This document shows, piece after piece, positions 1-7,507 of a DNA stretch of 29,837 nt. This DNA is from an uncultured Alphaproteobacteria bacterium (GTDB lineage: Bacteria; Pseudomonadota; Alphaproteobacteria; RF32; CAG-239), in contig CALXWF010000030.1 of NCBI GenBank assembly GCA_944392285.1, positions 1 through 29,837 on the forward strand. Direction: 5' to 3'. The translations under genes and the position numbers were made by a program. How positions within the stretch are numbered: position 1 is the first letter of the stretch; each line of letters begins with the position of its first letter. The notes beneath the pieces were generated by a model. That model ran no database searches. It saw nothing but the letters and a program-made list of their open reading frames with translations, and was not told the origin of the DNA.

Positions 1-2
1 AA

Positions 3-437
3 GAAAAATATCAATATCTCTATCCGCAGATGCATTTTATCAACCAGAACGCCAACCGGGCTTTCCGTTACAAAGATTACGACGTCATTATCTGTTATAA
101 TCTGCTGCATGAAGTGCCTGCTGTGCAGAAAACAAAAATCATCAATAATGCGCTTTCGGCCATTAAACCCGGTGGCGAGGCCGTGTTTATTGATTATCAC
201 GCGCCAAAGCCCTGGCATCCGCTGCGCTGGATTATCAAAAGCTTTAACCGCCTCTATGAACCCTTTGCCGAAAAGCTCTGGGAAAATGAAATTTATTCCT
301 ATTCGGACGGGCGTTTGGGTTATAAATGGCACAAAATCACCTATTTTCACGGCCTTTATCAAAAATCGGTGGCTACCCGAAAATATCCGCTCTTTTTTGA
401 ACAGGCCGATCAGATGGAAGATTCCGGGCCTTTCTGA
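3..437 (+). CDS. rquA: Rhodoquinone biosynthesis methyltransferase RquA, 3' part
   Basis: The reading frame is open from the left edge, so the start and the SAM-binding glycine-rich motif lie outside the window. What remains is the second half of a class I SAM-dependent methyltransferase: a post-motif strand and loop (DVIICYNLLHEVP), then KPGGEAVFIDYH, the usual last strand region. The C-terminal part (PWHPLRW, EPFAEKLWENEI, FHGLYQKSVATRK) resembles RquA, which is required to convert ubiquinone to rhodoquinone for fumarate respiration under low oxygen. That assignment rests on remembered family motifs, not a search. A generic UbiE-like methyltransferase is the alternative. The gene faces the minus-strand PHP-GH77 gene and is separated from it by a bidirectional terminator. 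Its base composition is richer in GC than most of the window, like the adjacent 1.7 kb. Confidence 0.72.
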   Translation, partial: EKYQYLYPQMHFINQNANRAFRYKDYDVIICYNLLHEVPAVQKTKIINNALSAIKPGGEAVFIDYHAPKPWHPLRWIIKSFNRLYEPFAEKLWENEIYSYSDGRLGYKWHKITYFHGLYQKSVATRKYPLFFEQADQMEDSGPF

Positions 438-455
438 CAAATGAACCGCTCATAA

Positions 456-563
456 AATTTCGGTTGCAATTCGATGCGCCTGTCGCGTTTAATGGAGCTG
501 GCGGACAAATATGACTGCAACGTCGACATTAACCTGATACCGCGCCGGCCGGTCGAAATATGA
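456..563 (+). pseudogene. Possible C-terminal remnant of an XRE/HigA-type antitoxin
   Basis: Just after rquA a short plus-strand frame encodes about 35 residues and ends with RLMELADKYDCNVDINLIP. This is the kind of tail found after the helix-turn-helix in XRE/HigA-like antitoxins: a 'LmrLadaLg.dV.I.i.prp' pattern. No intact helix-turn-helix can be read upstream in the same frame; a stop lies at 453-455 and the preceding bases belong to rquA. It is best read as a decayed fragment, but it is so short that chance similarity is possible. Confidence 0.3.
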
Positions 564-566
564 TAG

Positions 567-593
567 AAAAGGCGCCGGTAAACGGTGCCTTTT
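567..593. terminator. Bidirectional intrinsic terminator between rquA and the PHP-GH77 gene
   Basis: An 11-bp stem (567-577 with 583-593, one G-T pair on the plus strand) closes a five-base loop GTAAA. The stem runs A4 on the left and T4 on the right, so a U-tract follows the hairpin in both directions. It sits between two convergent genes and can serve both. Confidence 0.75.
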
Positions 594-603
594 CTTACGG
601 GCT

Positions 604-3333
604 TTATTGCACGGGAATATATACCTGTGCGGCCAGTTCCAGAATCTTCCGTTCCTGTGTACGGAGCCGGTCGACCAAATCGCGGTGCTGTTCAAAGAAC
701 GCGTCGCCGCGGGCATAGATTGCCAGACAAATCGCATCGAAGGGGTTATAGGCTGTTCCGTTGACCAGATTGGTGAAATAAAGTTTTTCAAAATCAGGAT
801 CACAGCGCAGCACCCATTTATCCGGATTACCCGGCTGGTTATACCGCCCTTCCTGTCCGGTAAAGCTGGTAAAGAAAGCCTGTACGCGCCGCGCCGGACA
901 GGCCAGCAGTTCACCCCACTTCATGCGAATCAGCTGCCTCGTGTCCTTGAGATCATCATTATAATTAAAACGCAGGTCTTCCGCCAGCTGCCGGGCATGA
1001 CGGTAACGCCGTCCGTCGTCCATATCACTGAAAAATTTCTGAATGGAAGCGGTATCGTGCGTATCCAACGTGGCGACATCGTTGCTTTGGGCGTTTTTCA
1101 GGCGGTAAATGTGTCCCTCATCGTCAGGTTCGACAAACTGCGAAACCAATAAATGGCCCAGCCCGCACATTTTCATAACGGGATCCATCTGCTCCGGTCG
1201 GCTGCCGATATCCTCTACATATATCTTATCTGCCTGAACGCCGCGCTCGGAAGCTGCCCGCAGAATAATATCGCGGGTAATATCGGCAAACTCGGCGATA
1301 CTTTTCTTGACATATTTTTTCAGCAACGGGTGTTTGGGCGACGAATAAAGCCGGCCGCTTTCCTGTCCGTCAATATGCGAAATGACATAAGGATTAACCA
1401 GGCCGATGTAATGGTCTATCCGCATACCGCCGCGGTTGGAAGCAATCGCATCGTAGAATATTTCGTAAAGTATCTGTCCGGCCTCGCCCAGCGAACCGTC
1501 AGCGTTAAACATTTTGGCCGGATCAAGCACTTTAAAATTCCAGTCTCTCGGCATTTTATAGAACATTTCCGGCGGACTGCCGAGCGTGAAACCGTCCAAA
1601 AAGGCATCGGGATGACGATTAATGATGCTATCGGGAATTTTAACCTGAATATCGCCGATGTAATTATAAGTGCACTGACGGATATAATGCGCGGCCAGCA
1701 TTTCGATAAATTCGTCCTCGGGAACCAGTCCCTGCCGTTTATGACAGACTTCGGAAAGCGCGGCGGCGTAATCTTTTTCAACCTGGGCAAAATCAATCCG
1801 GTGCGGATCTTTGGGGCGGCGGTAGATTTTGTTCAGAGTTTCCTCACTCAGCAGACCGTCTTCAACCATCAGCTCAAGCGGTATAAAAAACGGATTATGC
1901 CATACTTCTGAAATATACGGAGAATGTCTGAATGCGGCATTGGTTTTTCCGCCCGGACCAAGCAAAATTTTGTCAATAACGCCGCGGAAGAATTTATGCA
2001 CTCTTTTGGCGCCCCGACCGTAAGGCGAACCGATACCGGTGTCTTCTTCGCGGCTGACGGGCGGCATACAGGGACCGGGCAGCCCCATGGTCATTTCTTT
2101 ATCCAAAGCCCGGTAACCTTCGGCAACCAACAGCTGGCTTTTCTGCCATTCGTCCTGCAAACTGCGGCGCAGACTGGGCCAGAGAATCGTATTGTGCGTA
2201 TCATTGCCGCCGGTAAAAAACAGCCCGTGCTCTTGTGCAAAATCAACAAAGTTTTTAACCCAACCATAAGCATTAACCGTGGGTTGGCGTTCAAAAATAA
2301 CTTCTTCCAAAGCCTGTTTGAGCTCGCCTTTAAAATTGCCGTAGTAAAGCTCTATTGCCTCTAGCCCTTGTGCGCAAAGGGTGTCTAAAAATTTGCGAAT
2401 AAATAATCGGCCGGCGTCTCCTAAGCCGTTGCGAATAAAGTCTTCACTTAAGCGTCTGTCTAAAGAAATGCGCGGCGGATGCGCCAAGCTTAAAAATCCA
2501 TAACCGCCGGCATGAAATGTTTTAAAAACCTCTGAAACGGGTTGCTGAAACCTGATTGCATAATTTTTGCCATCTAAACGATCCATGCCGAAAATAAAGT
2601 CTTTTAAAAAGTCATTTTGGCCGGAATCGTTTATTTTTTTTACGGCATAATTATATATTTCATAGGGGAAATTACACCCCAGTCCTTTACTTAAATTCTG
2701 CCGACCGGCAAGAAGGTCATCCGCATCAAAATTAATATTCGGATATGTTACCGCCAGTTGTTGCAAAACTATATTTAAAGAGCGACTGCGGTCTTCCCTT
2801 ATGCGCTGTAATAAAGCTTTTAATTTTGTATCAAACGGATTTAAGCCATAATATAAAAGCTCAAAATCTATCGGTAGGCGCAAATCTTCATTAATATAGG
2901 CCGCACTCAACTCACACCCCATAACAACCCTTAGCGCGTCGTATTTGTCGGTATTTGCTGCCAAAAGGCGTAAAATTTCAGCAAGGGAATCTATAGAATC
3001 ATGGTCTGTTACGGCTATTACGACTTGCTCTAAGTTATTTTCTTCTTTGTAGGCCAGCGCATTATCCAAAACTTGTTGCGGCGTCATTTGACCGTCTGAG
3101 GCTTGGGTATGAATATGCAAATTGATTTTTATCGGCGTGGTATCTTCCGCGCCAAGAAAATAATCATAGTCTACCGCAGGTAACAGAGCTTTTAGTTCTT
3201 GCGCGCCCATTATGGATGAAAGCTTGGCGATGTCTGATGTCGGCAAATTAATGCCTTGCGCCAAAGTTTCCAGATATTCTTTATCTTTGGGAAAAGTCTT
3301 AAAACGTTTTTGCAGATTTTGTTCTGTCTTCAT
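604..3333 (-). CDS. PHP phosphoesterase-GH77 4-alpha-glucanotransferase fusion protein
   Basis: This 909-residue protein has two recognisable modules. Residues about 65-385 form a PHP metal-dependent phosphoesterase: HIH (H73, H75), TDHD (109-112), E141, H285 and NDTH (D378, H380), so all metal-binding positions appear present. Residues about 420-870 match GH77 amylomaltase (MalQ): GIGSPYG, HSPY, NPFFIPLELM, GSPPEMF, then RIDH with the nucleophile D640, EDIG with acid/base E707, THD with D760, and a GRYNQPG motif near 829. The GH77 part should move alpha-1,4-glucan segments between malto-oligosaccharides in the cytoplasm; no signal peptide is seen. The role of the PHP part is unknown; it may act on a phosphorylated sugar or nucleotide. 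The ATG at 3333 has AAGGAG upstream. The upstream kinase-like gene ends 12 bases away, suggesting one transcript. Composition changes sharply inside the gene, near residues 280-330. Confidence 0.85.
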   Translation of the reverse strand: MKTEQNLQKRFKTFPKDKEYLETLAQGINLPTSDIAKLSSIMGAQELKALLPAVDYDYFLGAEDTTPIKINLHIHTQASDGQMTPQQVLDNALAYKEENNLEQVVIAVTDHDSIDSLAEILRLLAANTDKYDALRVVMGCELSAAYINEDLRLPIDFELLYYGLNPFDTKLKALLQRIREDRSRSLNIVLQQLAVTYPNINFDADDLLAGRQNLSKGLGCNFPYEIYNYAVKKINDSGQNDFLKDFIFGMDRLDGKNYAIRFQQPVSEVFKTFHAGGYGFLSLAHPPRISLDRRLSEDFIRNGLGDAGRLFIRKFLDTLCAQGLEAIELYYGNFKGELKQALEEVIFERQPTVNAYGWVKNFVDFAQEHGLFFTGGNDTHNTILWPSLRRSLQDEWQKSQLLVAEGYRALDKEMTMGLPGPCMPPVSREEDTGIGSPYGRGAKRVHKFFRGVIDKILLGPGGKTNAAFRHSPYISEVWHNPFFIPLELMVEDGLLSEETLNKIYRRPKDPHRIDFAQVEKDYAAALSEVCHKRQGLVPEDEFIEMLAAHYIRQCTYNYIGDIQVKIPDSIINRHPDAFLDGFTLGSPPEMFYKMPRDWNFKVLDPAKMFNADGSLGEAGQILYEIFYDAIASNRGGMRIDHYIGLVNPYVISHIDGQESGRLYSSPKHPLLKKYVKKSIAEFADITRDIILRAASERGVQADKIYVEDIGSRPEQMDPVMKMCGLGHLLVSQFVEPDDEGHIYRLKNAQSNDVATLDTHDTASIQKFFSDMDDGRRYRHARQLAEDLRFNYNDDLKDTRQLIRMKWGELLACPARRVQAFFTSFTGQEGRYNQPGNPDKWVLRCDPDFEKLYFTNLVNGTAYNPFDAICLAIYARGDAFFEQHRDLVDRLRTQERKILELAAQVYIPVQ

Positions 3334-3345
3334 CTCAGAATCTCC

Positions 3346-4524
3346 TTAGAAAAATAAGTCACCATAATGAACCAGGAAGTCTTGTCCGCATAAATTGTTT
3401 GGCGACAAGCAAAGCCCCGTCACCCCCGGATTGAGCGGGTTGGCATATGAGGCGTGACCGATATCTATTATTTTTAATTTGTTATCTTTATCCGAAACCA
3501 AAAAATTGCCTTTATTAATGTCATTAACATAAATGCCCAAAAGGTTGGCGTCTTTAAGCATTTTGTGGTTAAACTCATAAAATGTTCGGAAGTAAAAAGG
3601 TTTGTCTTCTAATGATATTTGCGTCCCTTTGTCCTCTTGATAAAGCGCAATATCATAATCATAATTGTAGTATAATAACCCCGGCGCATGGGGACAGTTG
3701 TTTAGAATCAAATAGTGTTCAAGCATGGCGTTTGTGTAAATAGAATCTGCTCGAATCGCATGGTTTTCATGTTCTTTAACGGTTTTGTCATCCGTTTTTT
3801 TGTGTAAGTCATAGGGCATCATTTTTAATATGAAAACTTGGCCATCAGAACTTGTGATTTGGAAAACAAGTTTTGCACTAAACGGATTGCATAAAAAACG
3901 GATTTTGAAGATATGATTGTTTGCTTTTATTTTGATTAAATTACCGCAACCTTTTTTTAGAATGGCACGAAAGAAGGAGGCTCTTTGCCCGAAATCATAT
4001 AAATCTATTTTTTTTACTTCAGGATATGCTTTTTTTAATTTTTCAGGAGAATGTTCAAGATTTTTTATTTTTTTATAGTTCTCAACCTCCGGTGCGTTTC
4101 TTATTTTTTCAATAAACTCTAAAAAAACTTGCTCATCTCCAAATATTTCCGGAACCATTCCAAGGCGGATTTTACCAAAACGTTGCTGTAAGCACCAGGG
4201 ATTAAAATTTGGTAAAAAGCTCAGAAGTGTTTCGATATTCTGTGTCGTATTCCACAGGTGATGAACGTGGTTGATGTATGCTTTATAATATCCCTTTTCG
4301 CCAAAAAACCATCGAGTGAAACTCTTGTTATCAGGGAAAGCCGAACGCAGAGCCATAAAATTTTGGCGATGTCGCCGCGGATTTTTTAAAAGTGCCGCCA
4401 AAAAATCTTGGGATTGTGTTTCATTGGCAAAAACACGCTTAATGAAACGGGATAAAGTTTCATTTAGACGGATGTGTTTTTGGATAAAAGATTTTGCGCT
4501 GGCTGAAAATTCTGCTTTGTCCAT
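3346..4524 (-). CDS. Atypical kinase-fold protein of unknown substrate
   Basis: This 392-residue protein is not a member of a family I can name, but its C-terminal half has the order of a protein-kinase-like or aminoglycoside-phosphotransferase-like fold. VFILK supplies a candidate beta-3 lysine (K234). A helix with E269 follows. NDINKGN gives the catalytic aspartate D335 and the N340 spaced five residues later, and IIDIG gives the metal-binding D354 in place of DFG. The usual glycine-rich loop is not obvious. Residues 1-190 are helical, basic and of unknown function. No signal peptide or membrane segment is seen. AAAGGT lies before the ATG at 4524. It is followed after 12 bases by the PHP-GH77 gene, so the two are probably co-transcribed, and a link to glucan or sugar metabolism is a fair inference. 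The gene is clearly AT-rich. Confidence 0.55.
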   Translation of the reverse strand: MDKAEFSASAKSFIQKHIRLNETLSRFIKRVFANETQSQDFLAALLKNPRRHRQNFMALRSAFPDNKSFTRWFFGEKGYYKAYINHVHHLWNTTQNIETLLSFLPNFNPWCLQQRFGKIRLGMVPEIFGDEQVFLEFIEKIRNAPEVENYKKIKNLEHSPEKLKKAYPEVKKIDLYDFGQRASFFRAILKKGCGNLIKIKANNHIFKIRFLCNPFSAKLVFQITSSDGQVFILKMMPYDLHKKTDDKTVKEHENHAIRADSIYTNAMLEHYLILNNCPHAPGLLYYNYDYDIALYQEDKGTQISLEDKPFYFRTFYEFNHKMLKDANLLGIYVNDINKGNFLVSDKDNKLKIIDIGHASYANPLNPGVTGLCLSPNNLCGQDFLVHYGDLFF

Positions 4525-4590
4525 TTGGCTTACCTTTCTGTTTGGTCAAGGTAATGCTAACATGCAGAGCTTTATTATTCGTTAAAAATT

Positions 4591-4944
4591 TTACCAAGCG
4601 TTTATTAAGTGTTTCAGCCTTGGCGGAATGAGGCTGACTAAAAAGGCGTCAAAACGGATATCATAATTTTGGTATTGCGGGTGATATTTGACAAAGACTT
4701 CGGCCGCACGGGAAACCCGATGTCTTTGATGAACCAAAACCGCATAGGCGGCTTGCTCGGCACGACGGCGTTTTTTGACCTCAACAAAAATTAAGGTCTT
4801 TCCTTTGGCGGCTATGATATCTATTTCTCCGGCGCGGGTCCCCCTGCCCGTGACATAGTTGCGCGCCACAATCTTATAGCCCTTGCACATAAGGCAAAAG
4901 GCGGCAATGTCTTCGGCCAGTTTTCCGCTGATGTTAAATCTCAT
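4591..4944 (-). CDS. yraN: YraN/UPF0102 family nuclease-like protein
   Basis: This 117-residue protein has the UPF0102 pattern: G-AED-AA (GKLAEDIAAFCL), ILARNY-like IVARNY, then GEIDIIA and FVEVKKR. GEID and EVK form the D/E-x-K core of the restriction-endonuclease-like fold. The biochemical role of the family is not settled; it is thought to be a DNA- or RNA-processing nuclease. The start overlaps the end of rsmI by 11 bases, and rsmI-yraN is a widespread pairing. Length is normal for the family. The kinase-like gene begins 66 bases further on and may be read from the same transcript, since no terminator is evident between them. Confidence 0.9.
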   Translation of the reverse strand: MRFNISGKLAEDIAAFCLMCKGYKIVARNYVTGRGTRAGEIDIIAAKGKTLIFVEVKKRRRAEQAAYAVLVHQRHRVSRAAEVFVKYHPQYQNYDIRFDAFLVSLIPPRLKHLINAW

Positions 4945-5770
4945 CTTTTATCCTTAAGGCTGTTTGATAAACCTCGTTACGGCTGAGCTTGAAGCTCTCA
5001 CTTATCTCTTTTACGGCCGTTTTCAGAGGTTGGGTTGCTAATTTGCGACGCAATGCCTCCTCAAAATCTTGCGTGGCGGTTGGGGTATTTTTTTCCGGCG
5101 GAGAAACCATAAAAACCATTTCGCCTTTGGGGGGTTGGGCCGCAAAAGCCTCTGTCAGCTCAAAGGGAGTGCCGGTCAGGCATTGTTCATAAACTTTGGT
5201 TATTTCTCGGGCAACGGCCATGCGACGGTTGCCAAAGACCTCGGCGGCGGCGGCAAGGGTTTTTAGAATCCGCGGCGCCGTTTCATAAAAAATGAGCGTG
5301 GCGGGAATGTCTTTTAACTCGGTAAAGAGGTCTTTTCTGGCTTTGTCTTTGTTGGGAATAAAGCCCGCAAACATAAAACGATCCGTCGGAAGGCCGGCTA
5401 GTTGCAGGGCGCAAATTAAGGCACAACAGCCGGGGATTACCGTGAAATATACGCCGGCCGCGCGGCAATGATTTATCAGCTTGTATCCGGGGTCGGAAAT
5501 GAGCGGAGAACCGGCATCGCTGATAAGCGCCACCGCTTTGCCGTCTTTAATCAAATCTATCAATTTTGAGGCTTGTTCCGCTTCATTATGATCATGCAAA
5601 GTGATGAAGGTTTTTTGAAGGCCGATACCTAAAAGCGACAAAAGTTTTTTGCTTATTCTGGTGTCTTCACAGGCAATGACATCTGCCTCTTTTAAGGTTT
5701 GTATGCCCCTTGGGCTGATGTCTTGAAGGTTGCCTATCGGCGTGGCGACAATGTATAATCCGTTTTTCAT
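4934..5770 (-). CDS. rsmI: 16S rRNA 2'-O-methyltransferase RsmI
   Basis: This is a full-length (278-residue) RsmI, a class III SAM-dependent methyltransferase that modifies the ribose of C1402 in 16S rRNA near the decoding centre. Diagnostic stretches are LYIVATPIGNLQDISPR at the N-terminus, ADVIACEDTR, ALISDAGSPLISDPGY, and the proline-rich IPGCCALICALQLAGLP region. These are in the expected order for the YraL family. It heads a minus-strand unit with yraN, and its start lies 88 bases from the probable start of the divergent lipoprotein gene, so the promoters of both genes must lie in or near that gap. No strong Shine-Dalgarno sequence is visible before the ATG. Confidence 0.95.
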   Translation of the reverse strand: MKNGLYIVATPIGNLQDISPRGIQTLKEADVIACEDTRISKKLLSLLGIGLQKTFITLHDHNEAEQASKLIDLIKDGKAVALISDAGSPLISDPGYKLINHCRAAGVYFTVIPGCCALICALQLAGLPTDRFMFAGFIPNKDKARKDLFTELKDIPATLIFYETAPRILKTLAAAAEVFGNRRMAVAREITKVYEQCLTGTPFELTEAFAAQPPKGEMVFMVSPPEKNTPTATQDFEEALRRKLATQPLKTAVKEISESFKLSRNEVYQTALRIKDEI

Positions 5771-5858
5771 TATCTGGCTCTTTACATTCGTGCTTTTTTC
5801 ATTTAAGTTGATGATAATTCTTGGTTATAAGATTGTTTTATTTTGGGATAATTTGCAA

Positions 5859-7319
5859 GTGTTTAAAAAAATTTGTCTGTGCTTTCTTGCTTTGCTCTTG
5901 ATGAGCTGCTCTTCCTCGGTGTCTACCAGAGGCGGTGTCGAAGTGATGACTTCAGATATCAGCGAGGTGGATTTCGGCGGTGATAAAAGTTTTCGGGTCG
6001 GGGTGTTGTTGCCTTTGAGCGGAAAAGCCGCAAAACATGGTCAGGGAATGAAAAATTATACCCTGCTTGCCATGGAAGACGTTAAAAATCCGAACTTGGT
6101 TTTGCAATTTTATGATACACAGAGCACTCCTTCCGGCGCACGTATTGCCGCCGAAAACGCCTTAAGCCAAAATGTTAAACTTATTTTGGGGCCGCTTATG
6201 AGCTCGGAAGTCAAAGCAATTTCGCCGGAAACAACTTATCGCGGCGTGCCGGTGATTGCCTTTTCAACCGATGAAAGCGTGTTGCAACCGGGCGTCTATA
6301 CCTTGGGCTTGACCGTAAGCGAACAAGTTGACAGAATTATCTCTTATGCCGCGCTTAAGGGACGCAGCCGCTTTGCCTTGTTGTTGCCGGATAATGCCAA
6401 TGGGATTGCCACCGCCAAGGCCGCTATTGCCTCTGCCGAAAAAAACGGCGCCGCCGTGGTCAGAATCGCTTTCTATGCCCCTAACACCACAGATTTTTCA
6501 AATATTTTGAAACAACTGACAGATTATGATGTGCGTAACGGGCGTTTGCTTAAGATTAAGAAAAATATGCAACGCCGTGCCGATAACGGTGATGCGGCTG
6601 CCGCAAAAGTTTTGAAGAAACTTGATACCATTGACACGCTCGGCGGTGTGGATTTTGATGCGGTGCTTATCCCCGAATCGGGTTCCAGACTGAAGTCTGC
6701 CATTGCAATGTTTGGCTATTATGACGTCTTTGCCCCGCAAGTGCGCTTTTTGGGAACATCTGTATGGGAAAACACCAACCTTTCAAACGAAACTACCGTT
6801 GCCGGAAGTTGGTATCCGGCATTGTCCCGCACTTATACGGCCTATTTTGCCAATAAATACAGCTCTTATTTTAATGAAAAACCCGCAAGTCTTTATTCTT
6901 TTGCCTATGACGGCGTCGCTTTGGCCGCCGCTTTGGCAAACCAACAAAATAATGACTTGACCTCGGCCATTACGGACACCGACGGATATTCCGGCATCAG
7001 CGGCGTGTTCCGCCTCTTTGCCAACGGGTATAATCAGCATAGTCTGGACATTATGCAGGTAACGGCTCAGGGAGATGTCGTGGCCGAAAGCGCCGCTAAG
7101 AAATTTAGCCCTTATTATCGCCCCTTGAACTCGGAAATAAACATTACTCCGACTTATAAGGCGCCGCTTATTTTCGGAAAAGATACGGCTTTGGCACAAA
7201 AGCAAATATTCGGCTTTGAGCTTGACCCGCAAAACCAGCCGATGACTTATCTTTCTCCGGAAGAAGATGCGCAAATTACGCGTGAAAGTCTTGCTAAACT
7301 TAGAATCGTGTTGCCTTAG
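5859..7319 (+). CDS. Penicillin-binding protein activator-like lipoprotein (LpoA/YraM family)
   Basis: The frame is open further upstream, but a start at GTG 5859 gives a textbook lipoprotein signal: FKK, a hydrophobic core, then LLMSC with Cys17 as the lipidation site. ATG 5811 and TTG 5853 are alternatives that would place odd residues before the signal. From about residue 45 the protein reads as a type I periplasmic-binding fold: RVGVLLPLSGKAAKHGQGM, LILGPLMSSEVKAI, VPVIAFSTDESV, then a second lobe with FDAVLIPESG, VRFLGTSVWE and YSFAYDGVALAAAL. This matches the LpoA C-terminal domain family, outer-membrane activators of class A penicillin-binding proteins. The TPR-like N-terminal domain of gammaproteobacterial LpoA is missing, as is common in alphaproteobacteria. 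The divergent rsmI-yraN neighbourhood is the usual one. A branched-chain amino acid binding protein is a less likely reading. Confidence 0.82.
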   Translation: MFKKICLCFLALLLMSCSSSVSTRGGVEVMTSDISEVDFGGDKSFRVGVLLPLSGKAAKHGQGMKNYTLLAMEDVKNPNLVLQFYDTQSTPSGARIAAENALSQNVKLILGPLMSSEVKAISPETTYRGVPVIAFSTDESVLQPGVYTLGLTVSEQVDRIISYAALKGRSRFALLLPDNANGIATAKAAIASAEKNGAAVVRIAFYAPNTTDFSNILKQLTDYDVRNGRLLKIKKNMQRRADNGDAAAAKVLKKLDTIDTLGGVDFDAVLIPESGSRLKSAIAMFGYYDVFAPQVRFLGTSVWENTNLSNETTVAGSWYPALSRTYTAYFANKYSSYFNEKPASLYSFAYDGVALAAALANQQNNDLTSAITDTDGYSGISGVFRLFANGYNQHSLDIMQVTAQGDVVAESAAKKFSPYYRPLNSEINITPTYKAPLIFGKDTALAQKQIFGFELDPQNQPMTYLSPEEDAQITRESLAKLRIVLP

Positions 7320-7342
7320 TTTGTAATTTCTTGGCACAGATA

Positions 7343-7372
7343 AGAGATTTTACTTGAAAAAATCTCTGTTTT
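7343..7372 (+). terminator. AT-rich terminator-like hairpin after the lipoprotein gene
   Basis: AGAGATTTT (7343-7351) pairs with AAAATCTCT (7359-7367) around a seven-base loop, followed by GTTTTC. The stem is AT-rich, so it would be a weak terminator. It lies 24 bases after the lipoprotein stop and overlaps the candidate -35 of the SRP RNA promoter. Confidence 0.45.
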
Positions 7373-7382
7373 CGACAATAGT
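7354..7382 (+). promoter_or_regulatory. Candidate promoter of the SRP RNA gene
   Basis: TTGAAA at 7354-7359 is followed by 17 bases and a weak -10, AATAGT, at 7377-7382. This would place transcription initiation at about 7388-7390, which agrees with the 5' end of the SRP RNA expected from its terminal stem. Confidence 0.4.
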
Positions 7383-7388
7383 GTTGTT

Positions 7389-7482
7389 CGGAGAGCAATT
7401 GGGTCGAGGCAGCGCCAACCCGGTCAGGTCCGGAAGGAAGCAGCCGTAACGTTCGTACTCGGGGTCAATCTGTTCTCCACGA
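7389..7482 (+). ncRNA. ffs: Signal recognition particle RNA, small 4.5S type
   Basis: The conserved apical domain is plain: GGTCAGGTCCGGAAGGAAGC, with the GGAA tetraloop and the asymmetric internal loop that bind Ffh. The terminal stem closes with GGAGA (7390-7394) against TCTCC (7474-7478), extended by CA/TG and ATTG/CAAT pairs. This makes a hairpin RNA of about 95 nucleotides without an Alu domain, as expected for Gram-negative bacteria. A T6 run at 7484-7489 may end transcription, or dnaX may be read through. Location directly upstream of dnaX is frequent. The exact ends are estimated from base pairing. Confidence 0.95.
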
Positions 7483-7507
7483 GTTTTTTCCTGGTGTTTG
7501 TTGCATT

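Noticed and set aside
1153..1911. A 252-codon plus-strand frame opposite the PHP-GH77 gene
   Set aside because: The minus-strand frame has conserved catalytic motifs throughout this stretch, so this is a shadow.
7343..7507. tRNA or riboswitch in the gap before dnaX
   Set aside because: The conserved GGTCAG...GGAAGCAGCC core and terminal stem identify SRP RNA, and no cloverleaf or known aptamer pattern is present.
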